Shown here piece after piece: positions 1-5,941 of a stretch of DNA of 6,669 bases. Where the stretch lies: positions 1 through 6,669 of the forward strand of contig CAZLEE010000222.1 of NCBI GenBank assembly GCA_964558455.1, written 5' to 3'. The stretch comes from DASRLE01 sp964558455 (GTDB lineage Bacteria; Verrucomicrobiota; Verrucomicrobiia; Limisphaerales; Palsa-1400). Position numbers and translations under genes: made by a program. Numbering within the stretch: the stretch's first letter is position 1; each line of letters begins with the position of its first letter. The notes under the pieces were generated by a model. That model was given only the letters and a program-made list of their open reading frames with translations. It ran no database searches and was not told where the DNA came from.

Positions 1-459
1 CCCGAAGGCAAACCCGGCGCCGGCCTGGTCATCAAGGATTCCATCGCCGACATCACCCTTCAGCAAGTGCTGACGCGCCCGGAAGAATTTGACGTGATTG
101 CCACCCTGAACCTCAACGGTGATTACCTGAGCGACGCCCTGGCGGCCCAAGTGGGCGGCATCGGCATCGCTCCCGGTGGAAACATCAACTACGTCACCGG
201 CCACGCCATTTTTGAAGCCACCCACGGCACCGCGCCCAAGTATGCCAACCAGGACCGGGTCAATCCCGGCAGCGTCGTGCTCAGCGGCGAAATGATGTTC
301 CGCTATCTGGGCTGGACGGATGTGGCCGACCTGATTTTGAAGGGCCTCAACGGGGCGATTGCCTCCAAGCGCGTCACCTACGACTTTGCCCGTCAGATGA
401 CCGGCGCCCAGGAAATCAAGTGTTCGGAATTTGGCGACAACATCATCGCCCACATGTGA
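1..459 (+). CDS. icd: NADP-dependent isocitrate dehydrogenase, C-terminal part (5' end outside window)
   Basis: This is the C-terminal 152 residues of the cytoplasmic TCA enzyme that oxidatively decarboxylates isocitrate to 2-oxoglutarate with NADP+. The reading frame is open from base 1 and stops with TGA at 457-459. Recognisable conserved stretches are NLNGDY (codons at 109-126), AAQVGGIGIAPGGN, FEATHGTAPKY and KCSEFGD near the C-terminus. Residues that set NADP specificity in the E. coli enzyme (known family knowledge: Lys344, Tyr345, Val351, Tyr391, Arg395) all have counterparts here: the KY pair at 238-243, Val at 259-261, Tyr at 379-381 and Arg at 391-393. The enzyme should therefore use NADP rather than NAD. 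The E. coli protein has 416 residues, so roughly 260 residues lie upstream of the window. A GTG at 67 is an internal valine codon, not a start. Its product is the expected substrate of the korAB enzyme encoded next. Confidence 0.95.
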   Translation, partial: PEGKPGAGLVIKDSIADITLQQVLTRPEEFDVIATLNLNGDYLSDALAAQVGGIGIAPGGNINYVTGHAIFEATHGTAPKYANQDRVNPGSVVLSGEMMFRYLGWTDVADLILKGLNGAIASKRVTYDFARQMTGAQEIKCSEFGDNIIAHM

Positions 460-512
460 CGGACATTTTGCGTTAAAAGCACCGCCTCCGGGTCGAATGA
501 GGAATTATGATA

Positions 513-537
513 ATATGTGAACCACGTATTCACATGT
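513..537. repeat. Inverted repeat in the icd-korA gap
   Basis: ATGTGAA (515-521) and TTCACAT (529-535) are perfect 7-bp inverted arms around a 7-nt centre. One G-U and one further A-T pair would extend the stem to 513-537. It lies 53 bases after the icd stop and about 90 bp upstream of the predicted korA -35 box. No T-tract follows, so an intrinsic terminator is unlikely. An operator or a weak 3'-end hairpin of the icd message are the alternatives. The halves look like TGTGA/TCACA, but they are 9 bp apart rather than the 6 bp used by CRP-type proteins. Confidence 0.4.
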
Positions 538-625
538 ATCAGTTAATCTAATAAATTTGCCCGGAGCGCTATTTTTGCAGTCGCAAGTTGCTTATTATAA
601 ATTTGTTGCGTGTGCCTTGCGTCAT

Positions 626-654
626 TTGACATTCTTATGGCGCAATGTTAGTCT
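626..654 (+). promoter_or_regulatory. Putative sigma-70-type promoter of korAB
   Basis: A perfect TTGACA (626-631) is followed by a 17-bp spacer and TAGTCT (649-654), which matches TATAAT at three of six positions including the key first TA and last T. Transcription would start near 661 and give a leader of about 80 nt before the korA ATG. The rest of the 460-740 gap is AT-rich and shows no open reading frame that I would call. Besides this site it holds the inverted repeat at 513-537 and a 10-bp direct repeat (CCGGAGCGCT) at 561-570 and 675-684 that brackets the promoter. The -35 box and spacing are strong; the -10 box is weak. Confidence 0.4.
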
Positions 655-674
655 GCTGAAAAGTTAAGGCACCG

Positions 675-716
675 CCGGAGCGCTCGGTCGCCTTGGGTTG
701 GCGTCCCTGTCTCCGG
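675..716 (+). other. Possible stem-loop in the korA leader
   Basis: In the predicted leader, CCGGAG (675-680) can pair with CTCCGG (711-716). Inside it CGCC (689-692) can pair with GGCG (700-703) around the 7-nt loop TTGGGTT. The nested, GC-rich arrangement ends 24 bases before the korA start codon. It has no T-tract and no known riboswitch motif that I can recognise. It may be a 5' mRNA-stabilising structure or chance pairing. Confidence 0.2.
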
Positions 717-740
717 TAATGACAAAACAATTACACGAAC

Positions 741-2555
741 ATGAGTGATTTATCGACTTCCACAGTCAAAGGCCCCGAAACAACCGTGTCAAAGATTTCC
801 GAGGTTGTGATTCGTTTCGCGGGCAATTCCCAGGACGGCATCCAGGCCATCGGCGGCTTTCTGGCGCGGCTGGCCGGACGAAGCGAACAGGAGGTCATGA
901 CGTTCATGACCATTCCATCCACCATTTCGGGGGGGCCTTCCATATTTCAAGTGCGCATCGGCTCCGGGGAAGTGTTGAGCGCGGGGGATGAGGCGGATGT
1001 GTTGATGGCCTTTTATCAACATTCTTACGAGGGGCACATCAGTTCGCTGCGCAAGGGCGGGATTGTGATTTATGATTCCGACCACGTGCAACCCAATCCG
1101 GAATGGGAAAAGAATTATCGCCATGTGGGCATTCCCATCACGGGCCGGACGGTGGAGGCCATCGGCGGCACGGCCAAGGACAAGGGCAAAAACATTTTTT
1201 CGCTGGGCTTGGTGGCAAAGATTTTTGATCTGGATGTGCCCAAGCTGGAGCGGCTGATTACGGAGCGGTTCGGAGGCAAAAATCCCGGCGTTCTGAAGAA
1301 TGCCATGCTCGCCTTCAATGCCGGCTATGGATATTCGACCGGTTCCATCCTCCAGACCTTCCAATTTACCGATTCCGCCAAAAGGTCGCGCAACCAGGTT
1401 GTGATGACGGGTAACGAGGCGATGGCCTACGGGTTTATCGCCGCCGGAGTGCGTTTTGGCGCGGCTTATCCGATCACCCCTTGGTCGGAAATCATGGAAA
1501 TTTTGCGGCGCGAGCTGCCGAAATACGGCGGGACATTCGTGCAGTGTGAAGATGAAATCGCGTCGATCTCGATGGCGATTGGCGCGGGTTGGGCCGGGCG
1601 GGTGGCGGTGACGGGTTCCAGCGGCCCGGGCATTTCGCTCAAGACCGAGGCGCTCGGCTGGGCGGTCAATGCCGAGGTGCCGCTGGTGGTGGTTGATGTG
1701 CAACGCGGCGGCCCCTCCACCGGATTGCCGACGGCGGTGGAGCAATCCGACTTGAACATTGCCTGCTACGGCGGTCATGGCGACGCTCCGCGGGTGGTGC
1801 TGGCGCCCATGGGGGTGGAAGACTGTTTTTACACGGCGATAGAGGCTGTCAATATAGCGCGCAAATACAACGTGCCGGTGATTATCTTGAGCGACCAATC
1901 AATCGGCACGCGCATTGAAGCCTTTGAAGAGCCTGACTTGGAAAAGATCTGCCAGGACATTTCCCCGGATTTGTCGCCGGTGGAAGATTACACGCCTTAT
2001 GCGCTCGATGAAGAGCTTCATCGCCGGGTTGTGCCAGGGACGATAATCAAGAACGGGAAATATCCGGTCGCCGGCGGGTTGGAACACGATGAGATGGGGC
2101 ACCCGACCGGCACGCCGCAACTGCACATGCAAATGACGGCCAAACGCCGCCGCAAACTGCAACGGCTGGCGGCTGAATTGCCGGCGCCGAAAATTTACGG
2201 GTCGCCGGAAGGTAATTTGCTGTTGGTAGGCTGGGGATCGACCAATGGGCCGATCCGCGAAGCGGTGGACCGGGCGCGGGCGGCGGGCGACAGCGTTTCC
2301 GCGTTGAACATCCGGAACATCAATCCTCTGCCGCCCGGGTTGGAGAATATTTTTGCCGGTTTCGATAACATCAGCGTGGTCGAAATGAATGACGAGGGAC
2401 TTTACGGTTACGGCCAGTTATGCGGCTTGTTGCGCGCCCGTTTTTGCGATCCGAAGATACGGGGGTTGACCAAGACCGACGGGCTGACATGGCGGGTGCG
2501 GGAAATTCTGGAGCGCGCCAAGGTGACCATCGCCGATGCCGTGCGCAAAATGTGA
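741..2555 (+). CDS. korA: 2-oxoacid (2-oxoglutarate):ferredoxin oxidoreductase, fused gamma/alpha subunit
   Basis: With KorB this cytoplasmic enzyme converts a 2-oxoacid plus CoA to acyl-CoA and CO2, passing electrons to ferredoxin. The 604-residue length is typical of the fused form. The gamma-type domain spans about residues 20-210, with FAGNSQDG at 26-33 and ISGGPS at 62-67. The pyrimidine-binding alpha domain follows from about 218, with YPITPWSE at 243-250 (the usual motif is YPITPSS-like), acidic EDE at 270-272, SSGPG at 293-297 and the family hallmark RGGPSTGLPT at 322-331. A transketolase C-terminal-like domain covers about 485-590. No ferredoxin domain is fused. The ATG at 741 has no evident Shine-Dalgarno sequence, but similarity begins soon after it. 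Substrate choice cannot be read from sequence alone. The neighbouring icd gene favours 2-oxoglutarate over pyruvate. Confidence 0.93.
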   Translation: MSDLSTSTVKGPETTVSKISEVVIRFAGNSQDGIQAIGGFLARLAGRSEQEVMTFMTIPSTISGGPSIFQVRIGSGEVLSAGDEADVLMAFYQHSYEGHISSLRKGGIVIYDSDHVQPNPEWEKNYRHVGIPITGRTVEAIGGTAKDKGKNIFSLGLVAKIFDLDVPKLERLITERFGGKNPGVLKNAMLAFNAGYGYSTGSILQTFQFTDSAKRSRNQVVMTGNEAMAYGFIAAGVRFGAAYPITPWSEIMEILRRELPKYGGTFVQCEDEIASISMAIGAGWAGRVAVTGSSGPGISLKTEALGWAVNAEVPLVVVDVQRGGPSTGLPTAVEQSDLNIACYGGHGDAPRVVLAPMGVEDCFYTAIEAVNIARKYNVPVIILSDQSIGTRIEAFEEPDLEKICQDISPDLSPVEDYTPYALDEELHRRVVPGTIIKNGKYPVAGGLEHDEMGHPTGTPQLHMQMTAKRRRKLQRLAAELPAPKIYGSPEGNLLLVGWGSTNGPIREAVDRARAAGDSVSALNIRNINPLPPGLENIFAGFDNISVVEMNDEGLYGYGQLCGLLRARFCDPKIRGLTKTDGLTWRVREILERAKVTIADAVRKM

Positions 2556-2589
2556 CAGGTGCGGTTAATTTTTATTTTTATCCAAATTT

Positions 2590-3519
2590 ATGAGTGAATC
2601 CACTGTGCAAAATCCGCCTTCGGCCCCGGCGGCCCTGCTTCCGGGCGAACGCAAAGGGCTGACCAAAAAGGAACTCACCAGCGATCACCCGACATGGTGT
2701 CCGGGCTGCGGGGATTTTTCCGTTCTCGCCCTGTATTTAAAACTGATCGAGAAGCGCAAATTGTGGCACGAGAAAATCGCCACCGTGGCCGGGATCGGTT
2801 GCTCGAGCCGTTTCCCCTATTTCGTCCAAGCCAACGGCGTCCATTATATTCATGGACGCGCCCTGCCTTTTGCCAGCGGCATTTCCCTGACCCGCCCCGA
2901 CCTGCACCTATTTGTGTTCGGCGGCGACGGCGACGCCTTTTCCATTGGGGGCAATCACCTGAATCACGCCGCGCGCAAGAATATCAAGATGACTTACGTC
3001 ATCATGGACAACTGGGTTTACGGCCTGACCAAAAAGCAGACCTCGCCCACTTCCCCCATCGGCTTCAAAAGCAAGACCGACCAGTGGGGATCCGTGGATC
3101 AGCCGATCAATCCGATGAAACAATTGATCTCGGCCGGCGCCTCTTTCATCGCCCGCGCCACCCATGCCAATCCCAATCATCTGTTGCAAATGATGGAAGC
3201 GGCCATGGATCACGACGGTTTCAGCGTGGTGGAATGTTTGAGCGAATGTGTTGAGTTTTACGAAGGGGCGTTCGACGCCTCCAATCCGCGCAAGGGCGGG
3301 AAGTTTGAACTGGTCCCGGCCGATCACGATGTCACGAACGATGTCGCCGCCTACAAGCTGGCCGACGCGGCGTTCCCCGGATATTTCGGCATCTTTTACA
3401 AATCAGACCGTCCGACCAAGAACAAGCTGGAAGCCAAAATAAACGCCGACGTGCAAGAAAAAGTGGCGGGAAAGAAGGATTGGGAAATCCTCCAGGCCAC
3501 GTTCAACAAGCTGAAATAA
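2590..3519 (+). CDS. korB: 2-oxoacid (2-oxoglutarate):ferredoxin oxidoreductase, beta subunit
   Basis: This 309-residue catalytic subunit binds thiamine pyrophosphate and a [4Fe-4S] cluster and pairs with KorA. Visible motifs in order are CPGCGD at 37-42, GIGCSSR at 68-74, GRALPFASG at 89-97, the TPP/Mg motif GGDGDAFSIGGNH at 111-123 and MDNWVYGLTKKQ at 139-150. Cys37, Cys40, Cys71 and Cys220 (in LSEC) match the four cluster ligands known from related archaeal enzymes (my alignment by eye), so the subunit looks catalytically complete. The first 25 or so residues are a variable extension. The gene lies 34 bp after korA in the same direction, across a T-rich spacer without a clear ribosome-binding site. 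The two genes are presumably one operon. No ferredoxin gene is adjacent. Confidence 0.94.
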   Translation: MSESTVQNPPSAPAALLPGERKGLTKKELTSDHPTWCPGCGDFSVLALYLKLIEKRKLWHEKIATVAGIGCSSRFPYFVQANGVHYIHGRALPFASGISLTRPDLHLFVFGGDGDAFSIGGNHLNHAARKNIKMTYVIMDNWVYGLTKKQTSPTSPIGFKSKTDQWGSVDQPINPMKQLISAGASFIARATHANPNHLLQMMEAAMDHDGFSVVECLSECVEFYEGAFDASNPRKGGKFELVPADHDVTNDVAAYKLADAAFPGYFGIFYKSDRPTKNKLEAKINADVQEKVAGKKDWEILQATFNKLK

Positions 3520-3555
3520 GGACGCGCCTCCGCCGGGTCAGTCCTTTTCCGGCGG
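3518..3555. terminator. Possible terminator structures between convergent korB and the agl23-like gene
   Basis: Only 18 bp separate the two stop codons. On the + strand AAGGAC (3518-3523) can pair with GTCCTT (3541-3546) and runs into TTTT, a weak intrinsic-terminator-like arrangement for korAB with a long loop. Overlapping it, CCGCCGG (3530-3536) and CCGGCGG (3549-3555) form a perfect 7-bp GC stem that would fold in transcripts of either strand. The two stems exclude each other. Neither has a classical long U-tract, so the call is tentative. Confidence 0.3.
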
Positions 3556-5097
3556 CAGCGTTTTGACGTGTCTGGCCCAAAGATCGGCGCTGACGTACAG
3601 CTCGTAAAACACGTTGGGACGCAGCTCAAAATAACCGGCCATCAAATGGGTTCCGCGCTCGTCAAATCCGGCGCGCAAGGCGGCGGACACGATCATGATG
3701 GGCGCAACCGGTTCGTCCGGGATTTTATCCCAAAAGCCGACACTGCTGAACCGGCGCAAATACCACGGCAACGGCCAATAACTGTCCGGCGACATCACTT
3801 TAATCACCGTCCCGTAACCGTCCGGGGAAACTTTGGCGAGGGCATCGACGATTTGCGCGAGCCGGAGAGCATCGGGCGAAGTCTGGCTGTAGGTGTAGGG
3901 GTTTTTGACGCTGTCGCAATAAGGCTCGCCCCCTCTGTCAACCGCAAAATTACCGCGCCAGGCCTGCCAGCCCAGTTGGGCCGCGGCCGCGACGAGCAGG
4001 ACCGACGCGACGGCCTTGATCTGGAATCCCCGGCACGCGCGCAGCAACACCGCCGCCCCCACCCCCGCCAGCAAAATCATGCCGTGATAAAATCCCAGCA
4101 GACACCACGGCGTCTTGTAGGGCAGCACGGTGTAAATCAGTGTCAACCAGAAGGTGTAGAACGCCAGCAGCCGCACCAGAGCCGTGTCGGCCCCGCCCAG
4201 CCATCGGCCTTTCAGGCCGGCAACGAATCCGACCGCCGCCAAAGCCACGATCAATCCTTCGCTCCAAATCGGTCCGCCTCCGGCTTTATAGAAAAGCAGC
4301 CGTTCGAAATAAAAATTCCACGGGTGGTTGTGTGCTCCGGTCGCGCGCCGCAACCACGGAGTGTAGGCTTTAAATGCGTCCAACACCCCGGCGGGATGGG
4401 TCAGAAATGAGGAAAAGAAAACCGCCCCCACGACCAGGCCAATACCCACCGCCCCCGCCCACCGGCTACCGTCAACCGTCCACCGTCCACCGTCCACCGT
4501 CCGCCGCCTCTCCAGTAATAAATGACTTGCGACCGCCAGCCCCATGGCGAGGAGGGCAAAAACAAAAGTCTCCTTCGTGGCCCACATAAGTCCCAAACCC
4601 GCCCCCGCCGGCACGAGCCACAACAGCCGTTTGCTTTTGCCATACCGCCATGCGGCCAGACCGGTCAGGCCGGTGAAAAATACGAGCAACATCTCGTGGA
4701 TGTAATAGCGGCTGTAAAAAACCATGGCCGGCGAAACCGCCGTGAAAGCCGCCGCCCACAAGACTTCCGCCCGCCCCAAATCACGTGTCAACAATAACAA
4801 CAAAAGGATCAGTCCAAGGCCAAATGCCACCGTCACCGTCCGGAAGGTCGTTTCATTGAAATCATTGAAGTTGCGGGAAGGATTGAGCCAGGCGGCGGGC
4901 AGGGTGAAATAAGGAAGGGTCGGGCCGTGAAATTCATCCGGGTCATAGCGGTAGTTGTTTTCGTCCCAGAGGCCGCGAAACTTCACGGCATTGACTGCCT
5001 CGTCGTTGTGCAGCGGGCGCAGGCTCAAATCCGGCAGTCGCAACGCGGCCGCCAGCACGAGCAGTGCCAGAAATGCCGGTACGAACCACCGTTTCAT
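3538..5097 (-). CDS. Polytopic membrane protein, TIGR03663 / Agl23-like (GT-C / family 39 glycosyltransferase-like)
   Basis: This is a 519-residue integral membrane protein. It has an N-terminal hydrophobic segment (about 3-20) followed by some nine or more hydrophobic segments, roughly at 90-104, 134-150, 158-173, 176-195, 215-232, 281-295, 305-324, 336-353 and 362-378. A soluble C-terminal part of about 140 residues follows. The N-terminal loop has the family's invariant DE pair (32-33, in HNDEA) and HGP tripeptide (57-59). These are the marks of TIGR03663, a sporadic family related to dolichyl-phosphate-mannose protein mannosyltransferases and named 'flippase activity-associated Agl23'. 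A lipid-linked sugar transferase role in surface glycosylation is inferred; the substrate is unknown. Residues 200-213 (TVDGGRWTVDGSRW) are encoded by a heptanucleotide array and look like an insertion between two membrane segments. The ATG overlaps the stop of the upstream discoidin gene, which implies translational coupling. Confidence 0.82.
   Translation of the reverse strand: MKRWFVPAFLALLVLAAALRLPDLSLRPLHNDEAVNAVKFRGLWDENNYRYDPDEFHGPTLPYFTLPAAWLNPSRNFNDFNETTFRTVTVAFGLGLILLLLLLTRDLGRAEVLWAAAFTAVSPAMVFYSRYYIHEMLLVFFTGLTGLAAWRYGKSKRLLWLVPAGAGLGLMWATKETFVFALLAMGLAVASHLLLERRRTVDGGRWTVDGSRWAGAVGIGLVVGAVFFSSFLTHPAGVLDAFKAYTPWLRRATGAHNHPWNFYFERLLFYKAGGGPIWSEGLIVALAAVGFVAGLKGRWLGGADTALVRLLAFYTFWLTLIYTVLPYKTPWCLLGFYHGMILLAGVGAAVLLRACRGFQIKAVASVLLVAAAAQLGWQAWRGNFAVDRGGEPYCDSVKNPYTYSQTSPDALRLAQIVDALAKVSPDGYGTVIKVMSPDSYWPLPWYLRRFSSVGFWDKIPDEPVAPIMIVSAALRAGFDERGTHLMAGYFELRPNVFYELYVSADLWARHVKTLPPEKD
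4461..4502. repeat. Heptanucleotide tandem array (six units) inside the Agl23-like gene
   Basis: On the + strand the units are ACCGGCT (4461-4467), ACCGTCA (4468-4474) and four perfect ACCGTCC copies (4475-4502), followed by a decayed GCCGCC. The minus-strand reading encodes the 14-residue stretch TVDGGRWTVDGSRW. Six units make 42 bp, so the frame is preserved. Any change of one or two units would shift it. The array sits in a loop between two predicted membrane helices, where an insert would be tolerated. Confidence 0.9.
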
Positions 5098-5786
5098 GGC
5101 GCTGGCTGGCCGTAAGCCTCGACCTCGATGTAAGTGTTCAACGCGTTGTCGCTGCTGCCATGACTGTAACAGCGCACGTATCGCGCCCGGACCCCCTTGG
5201 CGTCAATCAACTTCCCCGCGCCGGTCAGCGGATTGTCAAAATACTCCCGGTCCGCGCCCACTCCGAGGCCCGCGCCGTTTTTTTGGTCGTTGTTGAACAA
5301 GGTGTGAACGTCCATTTTAAACGCGGGATCGTCCGCGACCTGCACAATCACCTCGCGATAAACCACGGGAGCCGAGAAATCGTGCCAGAGCACAATGGCG
5401 TAAAGATTGAACTCGCCCTTCAAATCAATTTGCACCCACTGCAACCCGCGCCGCAACGTCACCACATTCTCCTCAAAAGCGTCCTTCTTCCCATCGGTAA
5501 TCTGGGCCAGATCGCCGGAAATCAGATTGGAATCGCTGGCCGTCACCGGCTTGCCCAGCGCGACGTTGGTCACGCCCTTGGGCGCGTAAAAAACCGGGCG
5601 CGGCTTGGAAGACAACGGCTCGGCGGAAGTATTGGTGGGAAGATTAGGCGGCGTTCCCTTCAGGGCGGGACCGGGCAGAACCAACGGCAACGGCGCCAAA
5701 TCCGCCGCGCCGCCCCGGGACAAAGCCGCGCCGCAAACCAGCGCCATCAACAACAAACGTTTGCAACGAATCATCATGCCAGACAT
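5094..5786 (-). CDS. Secreted discoidin (F5/8 type C-like) domain protein
   Basis: This is a 230-residue exported protein of unknown specific function. It begins with a signal peptide: basic n-region ending in RCKR (7-10), hydrophobic core 11-22, and a likely signal peptidase I site after Ala28 in GGAA|DL. A proline-rich linker (about 30-68) leads to a discoidin-like beta-sandwich domain (about 72-227). Its hallmarks are NVALGKPVTASDS (74-86), WVQIDL (117-122) and the closing RARYVRCYS...YIEVEAYG (200-226). Such domains usually bind carbohydrates or other ligands outside the cytoplasm, and binding here is inferred. Cys18 is not in a good lipobox (preceded by Val), so a lipoprotein is unlikely. 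The start at 5786 is supported by GGAGG six bases upstream. The TGA overlaps the ATG of the Agl23-like gene, so the two proteins are probably co-translated and may act on the same surface glycan. Confidence 0.82.
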   Translation of the reverse strand: MSGMMIRCKRLLLMALVCGAALSRGGAADLAPLPLVLPGPALKGTPPNLPTNTSAEPLSSKPRPVFYAPKGVTNVALGKPVTASDSNLISGDLAQITDGKKDAFEENVVTLRRGLQWVQIDLKGEFNLYAIVLWHDFSAPVVYREVIVQVADDPAFKMDVHTLFNNDQKNGAGLGVGADREYFDNPLTGAGKLIDAKGVRARYVRCYSHGSSDNALNTYIEVEAYGQPAP

Positions 5787-5792
5787 ACAATG

Positions 5793-5797
5793 CCTCC
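5793..5797 (-). promoter_or_regulatory. Ribosome-binding site of the discoidin gene
   Basis: GGAGG on the minus strand lies six bases before the ATG at 5786. It decides this start over the in-frame ATGs four and five codons in. It is the only clear Shine-Dalgarno sequence in front of a gene start in the window; korA, korB and the four-helix gene lack one. Confidence 0.7.
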
Positions 5798-5807
5798 ATG
5801 CTAACAG

Positions 5808-5833
5808 CCCCCCCGCCGCAAGTCCACCCCCCC
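5808..5833. repeat. Two C7/G7 homopolymer tracts upstream of the discoidin gene
   Basis: Seven consecutive C residues occur at 5808-5814 and again at 5827-5833 (G7 on the discoidin coding strand), separated by 12 bases. They lie 22 and 41 bp upstream of the discoidin start, in the likely leader or promoter. The 5787-5941 intergenic region around them contains no gene that I can support and no convincing -35/-10 pair on either strand. Confidence 0.8.
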
Positions 5834-5840
5834 GTCAAAC

Positions 5841-5858
5841 CGGTAGCCGGTGGACGGG
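5841..5858. repeat. 18-bp relative of the heptamer array in the divergent intergenic region
   Basis: The + strand reads CGGTAGCCGGTGGACGGG. The minus strand at 4454-4471, at the edge of the heptamer array, is identical except for one base (17 of 18). Read as heptamers on the minus strand, this copy contains the same ACCGGCT variant unit. It also contributes to a 7-bp inverted repeat, GTCCACC (5822-5828) with GGTGGAC (5849-5855). Confidence 0.6.
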
Positions 5859-5941
5859 CAAATTTGGAAAATGCGGCAGGCGGCGGAATCGTGCTTGACT
5901 AATTCGTTGCCGGCGAGCAGGTTGGGTTTCAACACAACAGC

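Noticed and set aside
516..534. CRP-type site (TGTGA ... TCACA)
   Set aside because: The half-sites are separated by 9 bp, not the 6 bp needed for CRP/FNR-like dimers, so it is listed only as a generic inverted repeat.
789..1898. Long 369-codon open frame on the minus strand opposite korA
   Set aside because: It lies entirely antisense to a gene with unmistakable KorA motifs, its protein is rich in His/Arg with no recognisable domain, and it follows from the GC-rich codon positions of korA.
3568..4410. 280-codon plus-strand frame opposite the Agl23-like gene
   Set aside because: The predicted product is Gln/Arg/His-rich without membrane segments or motifs, whereas the minus strand has the DE and HGP family residues and well-formed hydrophobic helices.
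4461..4502. CRISPR-like array
   Set aside because: The units are 7 nt, contiguous and without spacers, and no cas gene is present.
5064..5804. 246-codon plus-strand frame opposite the discoidin gene
   Set aside because: It is antisense to a protein with a signal peptide, a good ribosome-binding site and discoidin hallmarks. The frame itself shows no domain.
5895..5923. Promoter for the four-helix gene (TTGACT, 17-bp spacer, CAGGTT)
   Set aside because: The -10 hexamer matches the consensus at only two positions and lacks the leading T, so it is too weak to annotate.
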